DNA from: Actinocrinis sp035605935
Lineage (GTDB): Bacteria > Actinomycetota > Actinomycetes > Streptomycetales > Catenulisporaceae
NCBI RefSeq assembly: GCF_035605935.1
Contig: NZ_DATNGK010000153.1
Location: 14,354-78,353, forward strand
DNA length: 64,000 nt
Reading direction: 5' to 3'
In this document: positions 55,399 to 64,000 of the stretch, in pieces
Numbering within the stretch: the first letter of the stretch is position 1
How the letters are laid out: every line of letters starts with the position of its first letter
Made by a program: the position numbers and the translations under genes
Notes under the pieces: model-generated
What the model saw: the letters and a program-made list of their open reading frames with translations, nothing else
The model's database searches: none
Told to the model about the DNA's origin: nothing

Positions 55399-56678
55399 GC
55401 GAGCTGATCGACAGCCGCGCCGACGCGGCTCCCACCATCAGTGCCGCGGTCCCGCGCACGCTGGGCGAGACCTTCAACAACTACCAGTCACGGGTGCGCA
55501 ACGGAGAGATCGGCTCGCTGCCCGCTGTCATCGGCATCGTGCTGCTGGTGGTCATCTTCTCGATCGCCCAGCCCGGCTTCCTGACTCTCTCCAGCTTCGT
55601 TTCGATCCTGCAGGAGTCGGCGCCGACCATCACCCTGGCCATGGGCCTGGTGTTCGTGCTGCTGCTCGGCGAGATCGACCTGTCGGCCGGCGTGGTCGGC
55701 TCGACCGCCGCGGCGTTCGGCGCGATCCTCTCGGTCAAGCACGGCATCGCCTGGCCGATCGCCATTCTCGGTGCCGCGGCGTTCGGCGCGGTGGCCGGCG
55801 CTCTGCTCGGCTGGCTGCGTGCCCGCATCGGCATCCCCTCATTCGTGGTCACCCTGGCCGCGTTCATCTCGTTCCAGGGCGCCCAGATCCTGGTCATCGG
55901 CAGCAGTTCCGGTCAGGTCTCGATCACCGACAAGACCCTGCTCCTGCTCGACAACGGCCGCATCTCCCCGGTGCTCGGCTGGGTGTACCTGGTCATCGGC
56001 GTCCTCGGCTACGCCGCGGTGAAGTTCGTCCAGTTGGCCAGCCGCCGCAAGCAGGGCCTGGCCGTCGAGCCGATGAGCCTGCTGGCGCTGCGTATCGGCG
56101 CGCTCGCCATCGGCGGTGCGATCTTCGTCTACTTCTGCAACGTCGACGAGGCGCTGGACTGGCAGCGGCGTGAGGGCATCCACATCCGCGGCGTCCCGTG
56201 GGTGGTGCCGATCATCGCGGTGCTGCTGGTCATCCTGACCTTCGTGCTGGGCAAGACCCGCTACGGCCGGCACGTCTACGCGGTCGGCGGCAACGACGAA
56301 GCGGCCCGCCGCGCCGGTATCCCGGTCCGGCTGGTGCGCAACTCGGTGTTCGTCATCGGCTCGACCATGGCGGCGTTCTCCGGCCTGTTCCTCGCCTCCC
56401 AGCTCAACGGCGTGAACACCCAGGAGGGCGGCGGCAACGTCCTGCTGCTGGCGGTCGCGGCCGCCGTCATCGGCGGCACCTCGCTGATGGGCGGGCGCGG
56501 CCGGGTGGTCGACGCGGTGCTCGGCGGCCTGGCGCTGGCCATCCTGCAGTACGGCATGAGTGACCTGATCAAGGGGGGCAACGCCTCCGCTTATCAGTTC
56601 ATCATCACCGGCATCGTGCTGCTGCTGGCCGCCGCGGTCGACGCGCTCTCCCGGCACGCCGGACGGACGTCGAGCTAG
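55395..56678 (+). CDS. xylH: Sugar ABC transporter permease (XylH-like)
   Basis: 427 residues, about ten membrane helices. It has the family signatures LAMGLVFVLLLGEIDLSAGVV... shown here as AMGLVFVLLLGEIDLSAG, IPSFVVTLAAF, GRHVYAVGGNDEAARRAGI (coupling loop) and the terminal LGGLALAILQYGMSDL. Full-length for XylH. Completes xylFGH; xylose is the likely substrate, by family and by the adjoining ROK regulator. Confidence 0.92.
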   Translation: MSELIDSRADAAPTISAAVPRTLGETFNNYQSRVRNGEIGSLPAVIGIVLLVVIFSIAQPGFLTLSSFVSILQESAPTITLAMGLVFVLLLGEIDLSAGVVGSTAAAFGAILSVKHGIAWPIAILGAAAFGAVAGALLGWLRARIGIPSFVVTLAAFISFQGAQILVIGSSSGQVSITDKTLLLLDNGRISPVLGWVYLVIGVLGYAAVKFVQLASRRKQGLAVEPMSLLALRIGALAIGGAIFVYFCNVDEALDWQRREGIHIRGVPWVVPIIAVLLVILTFVLGKTRYGRHVYAVGGNDEAARRAGIPVRLVRNSVFVIGSTMAAFSGLFLASQLNGVNTQEGGGNVLLLAVAAAVIGGTSLMGGRGRVVDAVLGGLALAILQYGMSDLIKGGNASAYQFIITGIVLLLAAAVDALSRHAGRTSS

Positions 56679-56782
56679 GCGCAGGCACTACTCCGCAAGC
56701 AGGGTGGCAGTGCTAGGCGCGTCGGACGGGAGGCGAACGGTGATGACTCAGCGAGCTGAGACGCCCTCGGGAAGGCACTGCC

Positions 56783-58057
56783 TTGTCTGAGCGCCGCAAC
56801 TCGGCCATGGCCGCGGGCGCGGCCGGAGCCACCCAGGACGAGGTGCGCCGTCACAACGTGTCCACCCTGCTGCGGTACGTGCACGTGCACGGACCCACCT
56901 CGCGCGCGGAACTGACCGCCGCGATGCAGCTCAACCGGTCGACGATCGGCGCGCTTACCGCCGATCTGACCAACGCCGGCCTCGTGCGCGAGGAACTTCC
57001 CGCGCGCGGGGCCGGCGCGGGGGCCGGGCGACCGTCCCTCGTCGTCGTGCCGCGTTCGGAGCGGGTGTACGTGCTCGCCTTCGACATCGGCGTCGACTAT
57101 CTGATCGCGGCGCGCGTCGGGCTCGGCGGAGCGATCCTGGACCGGCGCGAGCTGTACCGGCCGCGCGGCGACTACGCCCTCGATGACGTGGCCGCGCACC
57201 TGGGCCGGTTCACCGGCGAGATGCTCAGCCGCGCCGCGGCCGACGCCGTGTGCGTCGGGATCGGCGCGGCGATCGCCGGTGTGGTGCGCGACGCCGACGG
57301 GCTGGTGCGCTTCGCGCCGAACCTCGGCTGGGTGGACGCCCCGCTCGGCGAGACTCTTTCCTCCGTGCTCTCCCAGCACGGCATCCACGCCCCGGTGGCG
57401 GTCGGGAATGACGCGGACCTCGGCGCGCTCGCCGAGCATGTGCGCGGCGCCGCGGCCGGAGCGACCGACGCGGTGTACCTGACCGGCGAGGTCGGTGTCG
57501 GCGCCGGGATCATCGTCGGCGGGCAGCCGTTGCGCGGCGCCGGCGGTTACGGCGGTGAACTCGGTCACATGGTGGTCAACCCGGCCGGACGGCTGTGCCG
57601 CTGCGGCGCGCGCGGTTGCTGGGAGACCGAGATCGGCGAGAAGGCCATCCTCGACGCGGCCGGGCACCCGGACGGCCCCCGCTCCACCGTGCCCGCGGTC
57701 GTGTCCGCGGCCGCCGGGGGAGACCCGCGCGCCGCCGCCGCGATCCGTCATGTGGGCGAATGGCTCGGCATAGGCGTCGGCAACCTGGTGAACATCTTCA
57801 ACCCCGAGGTGGTCGTCTTCGGGGGTCTGCTGCGCGACATCCTCCCAGCCGTCGAGCAGCAGCTTCGCACCACACTGCGCACCTCGGGCCTGGTCGCCCC
57901 GCGCGAACTGGTACGGCTGGTCGCTCCCGGACTCGGCCCCGACTCGACGCTCGTCGGCGCGGCGGAACGCGCTTTCGGCCCACTGCTGAGCGACCCGCCC
58001 GGCGCCCTCGCGCCACTGCTCGCGGCTGCCGCGACACCCCCGGCCGACGCCTGGTGA
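56783..58057 (+). CDS. ROK-family transcriptional regulator (Rok7B7-like)
   Basis: 424 residues. N-terminal winged helix (RRHNVSTLLRYVHVHGPTSR then AELTAAMQLNRSTIGALTADL) and C-terminal ROK domain with a zinc site (GELGHMVV and CRCGARGCWETEIG). Sugar binding is suggested by GAAIAGVV and GVGAGIIVGG. In Streptomyces a ROK repressor (Rok7B7) is beside xylFGH and controls it and development; position here is the same. The start is a TTG preceded by GGGAAGG 8 bases away, 104 bases after xylH. Confidence 0.88.
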   Translation: MSERRNSAMAAGAAGATQDEVRRHNVSTLLRYVHVHGPTSRAELTAAMQLNRSTIGALTADLTNAGLVREELPARGAGAGAGRPSLVVVPRSERVYVLAFDIGVDYLIAARVGLGGAILDRRELYRPRGDYALDDVAAHLGRFTGEMLSRAAADAVCVGIGAAIAGVVRDADGLVRFAPNLGWVDAPLGETLSSVLSQHGIHAPVAVGNDADLGALAEHVRGAAAGATDAVYLTGEVGVGAGIIVGGQPLRGAGGYGGELGHMVVNPAGRLCRCGARGCWETEIGEKAILDAAGHPDGPRSTVPAVVSAAAGGDPRAAAAIRHVGEWLGIGVGNLVNIFNPEVVVFGGLLRDILPAVEQQLRTTLRTSGLVAPRELVRLVAPGLGPDSTLVGAAERAFGPLLSDPPGALAPLLAAAATPPADAW

Positions 58058-58295
58058 ACCGCGCAGTGGCCTGCGCGCACCACGCTTTCCGAGCAGCCTG
58101 ACGCCCGATGTGACGGGCGTGAAGATCGTGTGGAGGGCCGGATGATCTACCCGGGCCGACGACCGCTCGGCGATTAGACTCGGACCCTCGTCCCATCGGA
58201 TCTTCGGCGCGCGAGCGCGGGAGATCGGAACGGGGGACGATGAACTCCGGGCTTCGCCAACACTCGGGGAACCGTCGAGCCACCAAGGAGGACCC

Positions 58296-60287
58296 GTGTC
58301 GCTGCCGGGCAGTTCGAGCGCCGAGACCGCTTCCGAGACCAAGACGGCGTCGGCAAAGACCGCGTCGTCGAAGTCGGCGTCGTCGAAGACGGGGTCAGCT
58401 AAGGCCGCGTCAGCGTCCAGCGTCGGATCCGTTCTCAGCACCGTGCATGGGCCGCGCGATCTGGACCGGCTCGGCCGGGACGAGCTGGTGCGCCTCGCCC
58501 GCGAGATCCGCGACTTCCTCATCGAGAGCGTGACCAAGACCGGCGGCCACCTCGGCCCCAACCTCGGCGTGGTCGAGCTTTCCCTGGCGCTGCACCGGGT
58601 TTTCGACTCCCCGCGCGACACGGTCATCTGGGACACCGGCCACCAGGCCTACGTGCACAAGATCCTCACCGGCCGGCACGACTTCTCCAAGCTCAAGCAG
58701 GAGGGCGGGATCTCCGGCTACCCGTCGCGTGCCGAGTCCGAGCACGACGTCGTGGAGAACTCGCACGCCTCCACCGCCCTCTCCTACGCGGACGGCATCG
58801 CCAAGGCCTATCAGGTCCGCGGGCAGACCGACCGGCGGGTTGTCGCAGTCATCGGCGACGGCGCGCTGACCGGTGGCATGGCCTGGGAAGCGCTCAACAA
58901 CATCGCCTGCGCCAAGGACCGTCCGGTCGTCATCGTGGTCAACGACAACGAGCGCTCCTACGCGCCCACGATCGGCGGCCTGGCCGAGCACCTCTCCACC
59001 CTGCGCGCGACTCAGGGCTATGAGAAGTTCCTGTCCTGGGGCAAGGGCACGCTCAACCGCACCCCGGTCGTCGGGCCCGCGATCTACGAGACCCTGCACG
59101 GGATGAAGAAGGGGATCAAGGACATCGTCGCGCCGCAGGGCATGTTCGAGGACCTGGGCCTGAAGTACATCGGCCCGATCGACGGCCACGACGTGGCGGC
59201 GGTCGAGGCAGCGCTGCGCCGGGCCAAGGGCTTCCGCGGACCGGTCATCGTGCACTGCATCACGCGCAAGGGCGAGGGCTACCAGCCGGCCCTCGACGAT
59301 GAGGCAGACCACTTCCACGGCATCGGCGTGGTCAACCCGGAGACCGGCCTGCCGTTCCAGATCGCCGGGCCGAGCTGGACCGACGCCTTCGCCGACGAGA
59401 TGGTCAAGATCGGCAACGAGCGGTCCGACGTGGTCGGCATCACCGCCGCGATGATGATCCCAGTCGGCCTGCACAAGTTCGCCAAGGCTTACCCGGAGCG
59501 GATCTACGACGTCGGCATCGCCGAGCAGCACGCCGCGACCTCCGCGGCCGGCCTCGCGTTCGGCGGCCTGCACCCGGTCGTCGCCGTTTACGCGACCTTC
59601 CTGAATCGCTGCTTCGACCAGGTGCTGATGGACTGCGCGCTGCACCGGGCCGCGGTCACCTTCGTGCTGGACCGCGCCGGGATCACCGGCGATGACGGCG
59701 CCAGCCACAACGGCATGTGGGACATGTCGATCCTCCAGGTGGTCCCGGGTCTGCGCATCGCGGCCCCGCGCGATGCCGCCCAGGTGCGCGCACAGCTGCG
59801 CGAGGCCGTGGACGTGCACGACGGCCCGACCGTGGTGCGCTACTCCAAGGGCGCGGTGGGACCGGAGATCGAGGCGGTGGACCGGGTCGACGGCGTGGAC
59901 CTGCTGCGGACACCCGCCGACCCCGACGTCCTGATCGTGACCGCCGGGCCGATGGCGGTGCAGGGACTCCAGGCCGCCGAGCTGCTGGCCGCGGAAGGCA
60001 TCGAGGCGACGGTCGTGGACCCAAGGTGGGTCAAACCGGTCAATCCGGCGCTGATCGAACTGGCCCGCGGCCACCGCGCCGTAGTCACCGTTGAGGACAA
60101 TGGCCGGGTCGGCGGCGTTGGCGCCGCGATCTCCCAGGCACTGCAAGATTCAGGGGTCACCCGGCCCGTGCGCGTCCTCGGTATCCCGCAAGAGTTCCTT
60201 GACCACGGCAAACGCGCCGCGATCCTGGAGCGGATCGGGCTGAGCGCACAGGGCGTCGCCGCCGCGGCCCGGGCGGCGCTAAGCTGA
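58296..60287 (+). CDS. dxs: 1-deoxy-D-xylulose-5-phosphate synthase
   Basis: TPP enzyme joining pyruvate and glyceraldehyde-3-phosphate, first step of the MEP isoprenoid pathway; 663 residues. TPP motif GDGALTGGMAWEALNN (about 195), TGGHLGPNLGVVE (His for catalysis), ITGDDGASHNGMWD and the transketolase C region. An extra N-terminal tail of about 40 residues is a repetitive mix of Ser, Ala, Lys and Thr, not present in E. coli Dxs. The GTG is preceded by AAGGAGG with a normal gap. Synteny acnA, xylFGH/rok, dxs is as in Streptomyces. Confidence 0.95.
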   Translation: MSLPGSSSAETASETKTASAKTASSKSASSKTGSAKAASASSVGSVLSTVHGPRDLDRLGRDELVRLAREIRDFLIESVTKTGGHLGPNLGVVELSLALHRVFDSPRDTVIWDTGHQAYVHKILTGRHDFSKLKQEGGISGYPSRAESEHDVVENSHASTALSYADGIAKAYQVRGQTDRRVVAVIGDGALTGGMAWEALNNIACAKDRPVVIVVNDNERSYAPTIGGLAEHLSTLRATQGYEKFLSWGKGTLNRTPVVGPAIYETLHGMKKGIKDIVAPQGMFEDLGLKYIGPIDGHDVAAVEAALRRAKGFRGPVIVHCITRKGEGYQPALDDEADHFHGIGVVNPETGLPFQIAGPSWTDAFADEMVKIGNERSDVVGITAAMMIPVGLHKFAKAYPERIYDVGIAEQHAATSAAGLAFGGLHPVVAVYATFLNRCFDQVLMDCALHRAAVTFVLDRAGITGDDGASHNGMWDMSILQVVPGLRIAAPRDAAQVRAQLREAVDVHDGPTVVRYSKGAVGPEIEAVDRVDGVDLLRTPADPDVLIVTAGPMAVQGLQAAELLAAEGIEATVVDPRWVKPVNPALIELARGHRAVVTVEDNGRVGGVGAAISQALQDSGVTRPVRVLGIPQEFLDHGKRAAILERIGLSAQGVAAAARAALS

Positions 60288-60406
60288 CCGCGGGCCGGGG
60301 GACTCACACGACTCTTTCATCCGGCTCATGAATTCGTTACAGCACGGGGACATACTGTGACGCAACGGTCCCGCGCTGTTATCAGGCCTCCTGAAAGAAT
60401 CAACGC

Positions 60407-61948
60407 GTGGACCCCTCTGGTACGAATACTGACGCTCTGCCCGCGACGGTAGTCATCGGTGCAGGTCCGGCCGGCCTCACTGCGGCCTACGACCTGAGCA
60501 AGCATGGCTACCCAGTCCAGGTCTACGAATCGACGGACGTCGTCGGCGGCATTTCGCAGACCGTGGAGCGCGACGGCTGGCGCTTCGACATCGGCGGCCA
60601 CCGCTTCTTCACCAAGGTGGCCGCGGTCGAGGCGCTGTGGCACGAGATCCTGCCGGACGAGGACTTCCTGCTGCGCCCGCGTATGTCACGGATCTACTAC
60701 CGGGGCAAGCTGTTCGACTATCCGCTCAAAGCCGGCAATGCGCTCAAGGGGCTCGGGCTGATCGAGGCGGCCCGGTGCATCGGCTCGTACGCGTGGGCCC
60801 GAGTGCGTCCGCCCAAGGACGAGACGCACTTCGACGACTGGGTCACCGCCCGCTTCGGCAAGCGGCTGTTCTCGATCTTCTTCAAGACCTACACCGAGAA
60901 GGTGTGGGGCATGAGTACCGCCGAACTTCCGGCGGACTGGGCCGCGCAGCGGATCAAGAACCTCTCGCTGATGGGCGCGATCAAGAACGCGCTGCTGCCC
61001 AGCCGCAACCAGAAGGAGATCACCAGCCTCATCGAGGAGTTCCAGTACCCGAAGTACGGGCCCGGCATGATGTGGCAGGTCGCCACGGACAAGGTGCGCG
61101 CGCAGGGCGGCTCGGTGGAACTGAACGCGCCCGTGCAGCGGGTCCGCTGGGAGGCGGGCAAGGGCGCGGTGGCGGTGACCGTCACGAACGCCGACGGTAC
61201 GTCCACCGAGGTCCCGGCCGACCACGTCATCTCCTCCACGCCGATCTCGGCCCTGGTCCGCGCCATGGAGCCGGCCGCGCCGGCCGCGGTCCAGGCCGCG
61301 GCGGACGACCTGCGGTACCGCGACTTCCTGACCATCGCGCTGGTCGTGCCGCTCGAGGCCGGCTTCCCCGACAACTGGATCTACATCCACACCCCCGGCG
61401 TCAAGGTCGGGCGCATCCAGAACTTCGGTTCCTGGTCGCCGTTCCTGGTGAAGGACGGGCGCACCTGCCTCGGCCTCGAGTACTTCGTCAATGAGGGCGA
61501 CGAAGTGTGGAGCGAGCAGGACGAGGAGCTGGTCAAGCTCGGCACGGCCGAACTCGAGCGGCTCAACCTGATCGAGCCGGGCAAGGTCGAGGCCGGATAC
61601 GTAGTGCGGATGCCGAAGGCGTACCCGGTGTACGACGACAGCTACCAGAAGAACCTGGACGTCATCCGGCAGTGGCTGGACGCGAACGTGCCGAACGTGC
61701 ACCCGGTCGGCCGCAACGGCATGCATCGCTACAACAATCAGGACCATTCGATGCTCACCGCGCTGCTGACAGCAGAGAACATCCGCACCGGCTCCACGCA
61801 CGACGTCTGGTCGGTCAACGTCGAGGAGGAGTACCACGAGGAGGGCGGCGACGGCGACACGAAGCGGCCCACGCCGACGGGTACCGGACGTGACGCGCCG
61901 CTCATGCCGCGCCAGACGCCGCTGTCGAACGAGGCCGTCTCGGCGTAG
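60407..61948 (+). CDS. FAD-dependent oxidoreductase (amine oxidase/UDP-Gal mutase-like)
   Basis: 513 residues. N-terminal dinucleotide motif VIGAGPAGLTAAYDLS, then GGISQTVERDGWRFDIGGHR. The family resembles FAD proteins related to UDP-galactopyranose mutase and protoporphyrinogen oxidase (WVTARFGKRLFSIFFKTYTE, then VWGMSTAELPADWAAQRIK). The C-terminal tail (GDTKRPTPTGTGRDAPLM) is disordered. Substrate unknown. The next gene is a mannosyltransferase-like protein 8 bases away, so they probably act in one cell-surface glycan or glycolipid pathway (inference). Confidence 0.8.
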   Translation: MDPSGTNTDALPATVVIGAGPAGLTAAYDLSKHGYPVQVYESTDVVGGISQTVERDGWRFDIGGHRFFTKVAAVEALWHEILPDEDFLLRPRMSRIYYRGKLFDYPLKAGNALKGLGLIEAARCIGSYAWARVRPPKDETHFDDWVTARFGKRLFSIFFKTYTEKVWGMSTAELPADWAAQRIKNLSLMGAIKNALLPSRNQKEITSLIEEFQYPKYGPGMMWQVATDKVRAQGGSVELNAPVQRVRWEAGKGAVAVTVTNADGTSTEVPADHVISSTPISALVRAMEPAAPAAVQAAADDLRYRDFLTIALVVPLEAGFPDNWIYIHTPGVKVGRIQNFGSWSPFLVKDGRTCLGLEYFVNEGDEVWSEQDEELVKLGTAELERLNLIEPGKVEAGYVVRMPKAYPVYDDSYQKNLDVIRQWLDANVPNVHPVGRNGMHRYNNQDHSMLTALLTAENIRTGSTHDVWSVNVEEEYHEEGGDGDTKRPTPTGTGRDAPLMPRQTPLSNEAVSA

Positions 61949-61956
61949 GAGTTTCG

Positions 61957-63183
61957 GTGAATTCGGGGGTGGATTTCGAAGTACCGGCTCTCCTGCCTGC
62001 TGACGACGGATCAGCCGATGGCGGGTCAGCCGACGGCTCGGGGATCGGCAGCGGTTGGCGACGGCTGCGCTGGTTGCTCGACGGGGTGTGGGTGACGCTG
62101 CCGGCATGGGTTGCGGGACACGTGCTCGTGGGCCTGATCTCCTGGCACATGGACCGGCAGCATCCGCTCGGCAAGCTGTTCATGTGGGACACGCCGTGGT
62201 ACCGGTACATCGCAGCGAACGGATACGACGCCAAGGGCGGCTTCGCCCACTTCTTCCCGTTCACGCCGATGATCACTGCTGCGGTCACGACGGTGACCCG
62301 ACTGCCCGTCACCATCGCGCTGTTCGGGGTCTGCTGGGTCGGCGCGCTGGTCTTCGGCGCGTTAGTCCATCGGATCGTCATACGAGAGACAGGGGATCGC
62401 ACCGCCGCCCGGCGCGCGGCGTGGCTGACCCAACTGGCCCCCGGTGCCTACGCGCTCGTCATGGGCTATACCGAGCCGCTGGCGGGAGTACTCGCCGCGG
62501 GCTACTTCCTCGCGATCCGCGCTTACCCCGGCCGGCCGGCCCGCACCTGGACCGCGATCATCCTCGGCTTTCTGAGCGGCATCGCGCGCCCGACCGGCCT
62601 CCTGCTCGCTATCCCGGGCGTGGTCGAGGGCGTGCGCTCGGCTCGCACCGCCCCGATGAGGACCGCGGCAGTGAAGACCGCGGCAGTGAAGACCGCCGCT
62701 GGAAAATCCCTGCTCAGCGCTGTCGCCCCGATCGCGGGTTTGGTCGTCTACCTCGGCTACTCCCGCCTCCGGTTCCATTCCTGGTTGCTGCCGTTCACGC
62801 AGCAGACGCTCAAGACGAACCGCGAGCGCCTGATCAACAGCCCGCGGATTTCCTTCCACGACGTCTCGCGCTTGCATCACCACGGTCACCAGGTCGCGGA
62901 CATGTGCCTCCTGCTGATCGTGCTCGCGGCCGCGCTGATCGCGATCGTCGCGCGCAAGCTTCCGGCGTCCTACGTGCTGTGGACGCTACCGATGTACGGC
63001 CTCGCGATCACGTCGCACAACTTCACCTCACTGCCGCGCTATATCGGCGCGCTCTTCCCGATCCTGATCGCGGCTGCCCTCGTCTTCCGCAGATGGTGGC
63101 AAGAAGCGCTGCTCCTCGCCGCCAGCGTGGCGCTGCTGATCTGGACCACGCATACCGCGTTCGCGGGCTTCCTCGTCGCCTGA
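61957..63183 (+). CDS. PIG-V-like mannosyltransferase (GT-C fold)
   Basis: 408 residues with about nine membrane segments. The PIG-V signature is present: MWDTPWYRYIAANGYD (Asp of the first loop), then FFPFTPMITAAV and FTSLPRYIGALFPIL at the end. GT-C enzymes use polyprenyl-linked mannose. A Thr-Ala-Ala-Val-Lys element occurs three times (near 235) from a 15-bp tandem repeat at about 62660. Starts with GTG. Overall role in envelope glycan synthesis; exact acceptor unknown. Confidence 0.8.
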   Translation: MNSGVDFEVPALLPADDGSADGGSADGSGIGSGWRRLRWLLDGVWVTLPAWVAGHVLVGLISWHMDRQHPLGKLFMWDTPWYRYIAANGYDAKGGFAHFFPFTPMITAAVTTVTRLPVTIALFGVCWVGALVFGALVHRIVIRETGDRTAARRAAWLTQLAPGAYALVMGYTEPLAGVLAAGYFLAIRAYPGRPARTWTAIILGFLSGIARPTGLLLAIPGVVEGVRSARTAPMRTAAVKTAAVKTAAGKSLLSAVAPIAGLVVYLGYSRLRFHSWLLPFTQQTLKTNRERLINSPRISFHDVSRLHHHGHQVADMCLLLIVLAAALIAIVARKLPASYVLWTLPMYGLAITSHNFTSLPRYIGALFPILIAAALVFRRWWQEALLLAASVALLIWTTHTAFAGFLVA

Positions 63184-63266
63184 CGCAGCATCACCTCAAA
63201 CAGCATCACCTAAAACCGTGCGGGGCCCCAGCCGGCTCGACTGAGACCCCGCGATCTGACTGACTG

Positions 63267-64000
63267 TCAGGCCGGCAACGACGCCACACCCAACGGCAGG
63301 AACCGCCCGCCGGTGACCTTCTCGGACACGCCGGTGCGGTCCAGGTACGGCGTGATCCCACCGAGGTGGAACGGCCAGCCCGCCCCGAGGATCATGCACA
63401 GGTCGATGTCCTGCGCCTCGGCCACAACGCCGTCCTTGAGCATCAGGTCGATTTCCTCGGCGATCGCGGACAGCGCGCGGTCACGCACCTCCTCGGCCGT
63501 CGAGGGCTTGTCGCCGACCTGCAGCAGCGCCTCGACCTCCGGATCCAAGGTGGTCGTGCCCGGCAGGTAGAACGCCCGCTTGCCCGCGCCGACCAGCCGT
63601 CGGACGTTCTCCGACACGCTGAACCGCTCCGGGAACGCGGCGTGCAGCGTCTCCGAGACGTGCAGCGCGACCGCCGGGCCGACCAGCTCCATCAATACGA
63701 ACGGCGACATCGGCAGGCCCAGCGGCTCCAGGGCGCTGTCCGCGACCTCGACCGGCGTGCCCTCGTCCAGCACCTCGTTGACCACGCCGAGGAAGCGGGT
63801 CAGTAGCCGGTTGACCACGAACGCCGGGGCGTCCTTCACCAGCACGCTGGACTTCTTCAATTGCTTGGCAACGGCGAACGCGGTGGCCAGCGACGCGTCG
63901 TCGGTCTTCTCGGCGCGCACGATCTCGAGCAGCGGCAGCACCGCGACCGGGTTGAAGAAGTGGAACCCCACGACCCGCTCCGGGTGCTTCAACTGCGCGG
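63267..64000 (-). CDS. 3-hydroxyacyl-CoA dehydrogenase (FadB-like), 5' end outside window
   Basis: The 3' portion of a beta-oxidation multifunctional enzyme; the gene continues past the window edge. Visible are HFFNPVAVLPLLEIVRAEKT (dehydrogenase core), VVNRLLTRFLGVVNEVL and the second dehydrogenase-like repeat with AEEIDLMLKDGVVAEAQDID and GWPFHLGGITPYLDRTG. The N-terminal enoyl-CoA hydratase part is not seen. Converges with the mannosyltransferase gene; a weak GCGGGG...CCCCGC hairpin lies at about 63220-63252. Confidence 0.88.
   Translation of the reverse strand, partial: AQLKHPERVVGFHFFNPVAVLPLLEIVRAEKTDDASLATAFAVAKQLKKSSVLVKDAPAFVVNRLLTRFLGVVNEVLDEGTPVEVADSALEPLGLPMSPFVLMELVGPAVALHVSETLHAAFPERFSVSENVRRLVGAGKRAFYLPGTTTLDPEVEALLQVGDKPSTAEEVRDRALSAIAEEIDLMLKDGVVAEAQDIDLCMILGAGWPFHLGGITPYLDRTGVSEKVTGGRFLPLGVASLPA

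Overview
The window is high-GC DNA with GTG and TTG starts, tight GTGA/ATGA overlaps and almost no non-coding DNA inside operons. Gene content (WhiB7, AdnAB, mycoredoxin, MoeZ, SepH, a Rok7B7-type ROK regulator beside xylFGH) places it in the chromosome core of a filamentous actinobacterium. It looks more like a Catenulispora/Actinospica- or Streptomyces-type genome than a mycobacterium. All identifications come from reading translated sequence; no database search was run.

Region 1 (about 1-35 kb) is an RNA/DNA-maintenance neighbourhood whose gene order I recognise from M. tuberculosis Rv3196-Rv3211. It holds a DEAD-box RNA helicase, a ferritin-like protein, a DUF3107 protein, a TetR regulator, MoeZ, a kinase-linked flippase-like membrane protein, an alkyltransferase-like protein, AdnA-AdnB, NudC, mycoredoxin, UvrD2, WhiB7, an ABC1 kinase and a ThiF-like protein. 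Inserted into it are a SpoIIE phosphatase, an AlaA-type aminotransferase, an M20 dipeptidase, an orphan MsiK-like ATPase, a pair of single-pass membrane proteins and a secreted phosphatase-superfamily enzyme. The whiB7 leader carries a short upstream ORF, a hairpin and an intrinsic terminator, as expected for attenuation. A PafBC-type DNA-damage promoter precedes adnA.

Region 2 (35-41.5 kb) begins with a helically phased cluster of DnaA boxes and a DUF45 metalloprotease. It continues with an operon on the minus strand: cytoplasmic subtilase, ECF sigma factor, small beta-sandwich protein, TPR-CHAT protease. This is the most striking candidate system here. It pairs two intracellular proteases with a sigma factor and an uncharacterised small protein, and resembles the TPR-CHAT/Csx30/RpoE part of type III-E CRISPR (Craspase), but without any CRISPR component.

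Region 3 (41.5-52 kb) has an iron-box-controlled EfeUO fusion plus EfeB (iron uptake), SepH (cell division), a TRIC-family channel, an LCIB-like putative carbonic anhydrase and aconitase with a palindromic operator at its probable transcription start.

Region 4 (52-64 kb) starts with about 1.2 kb lacking credible genes, then xylF-xylG-xylH and a ROK regulator (sugar uptake), dxs (isoprenoid precursor), an FAD oxidoreductase with a PIG-V-like mannosyltransferase, and the 3' part of a 3-hydroxyacyl-CoA dehydrogenase gene that runs off the window.
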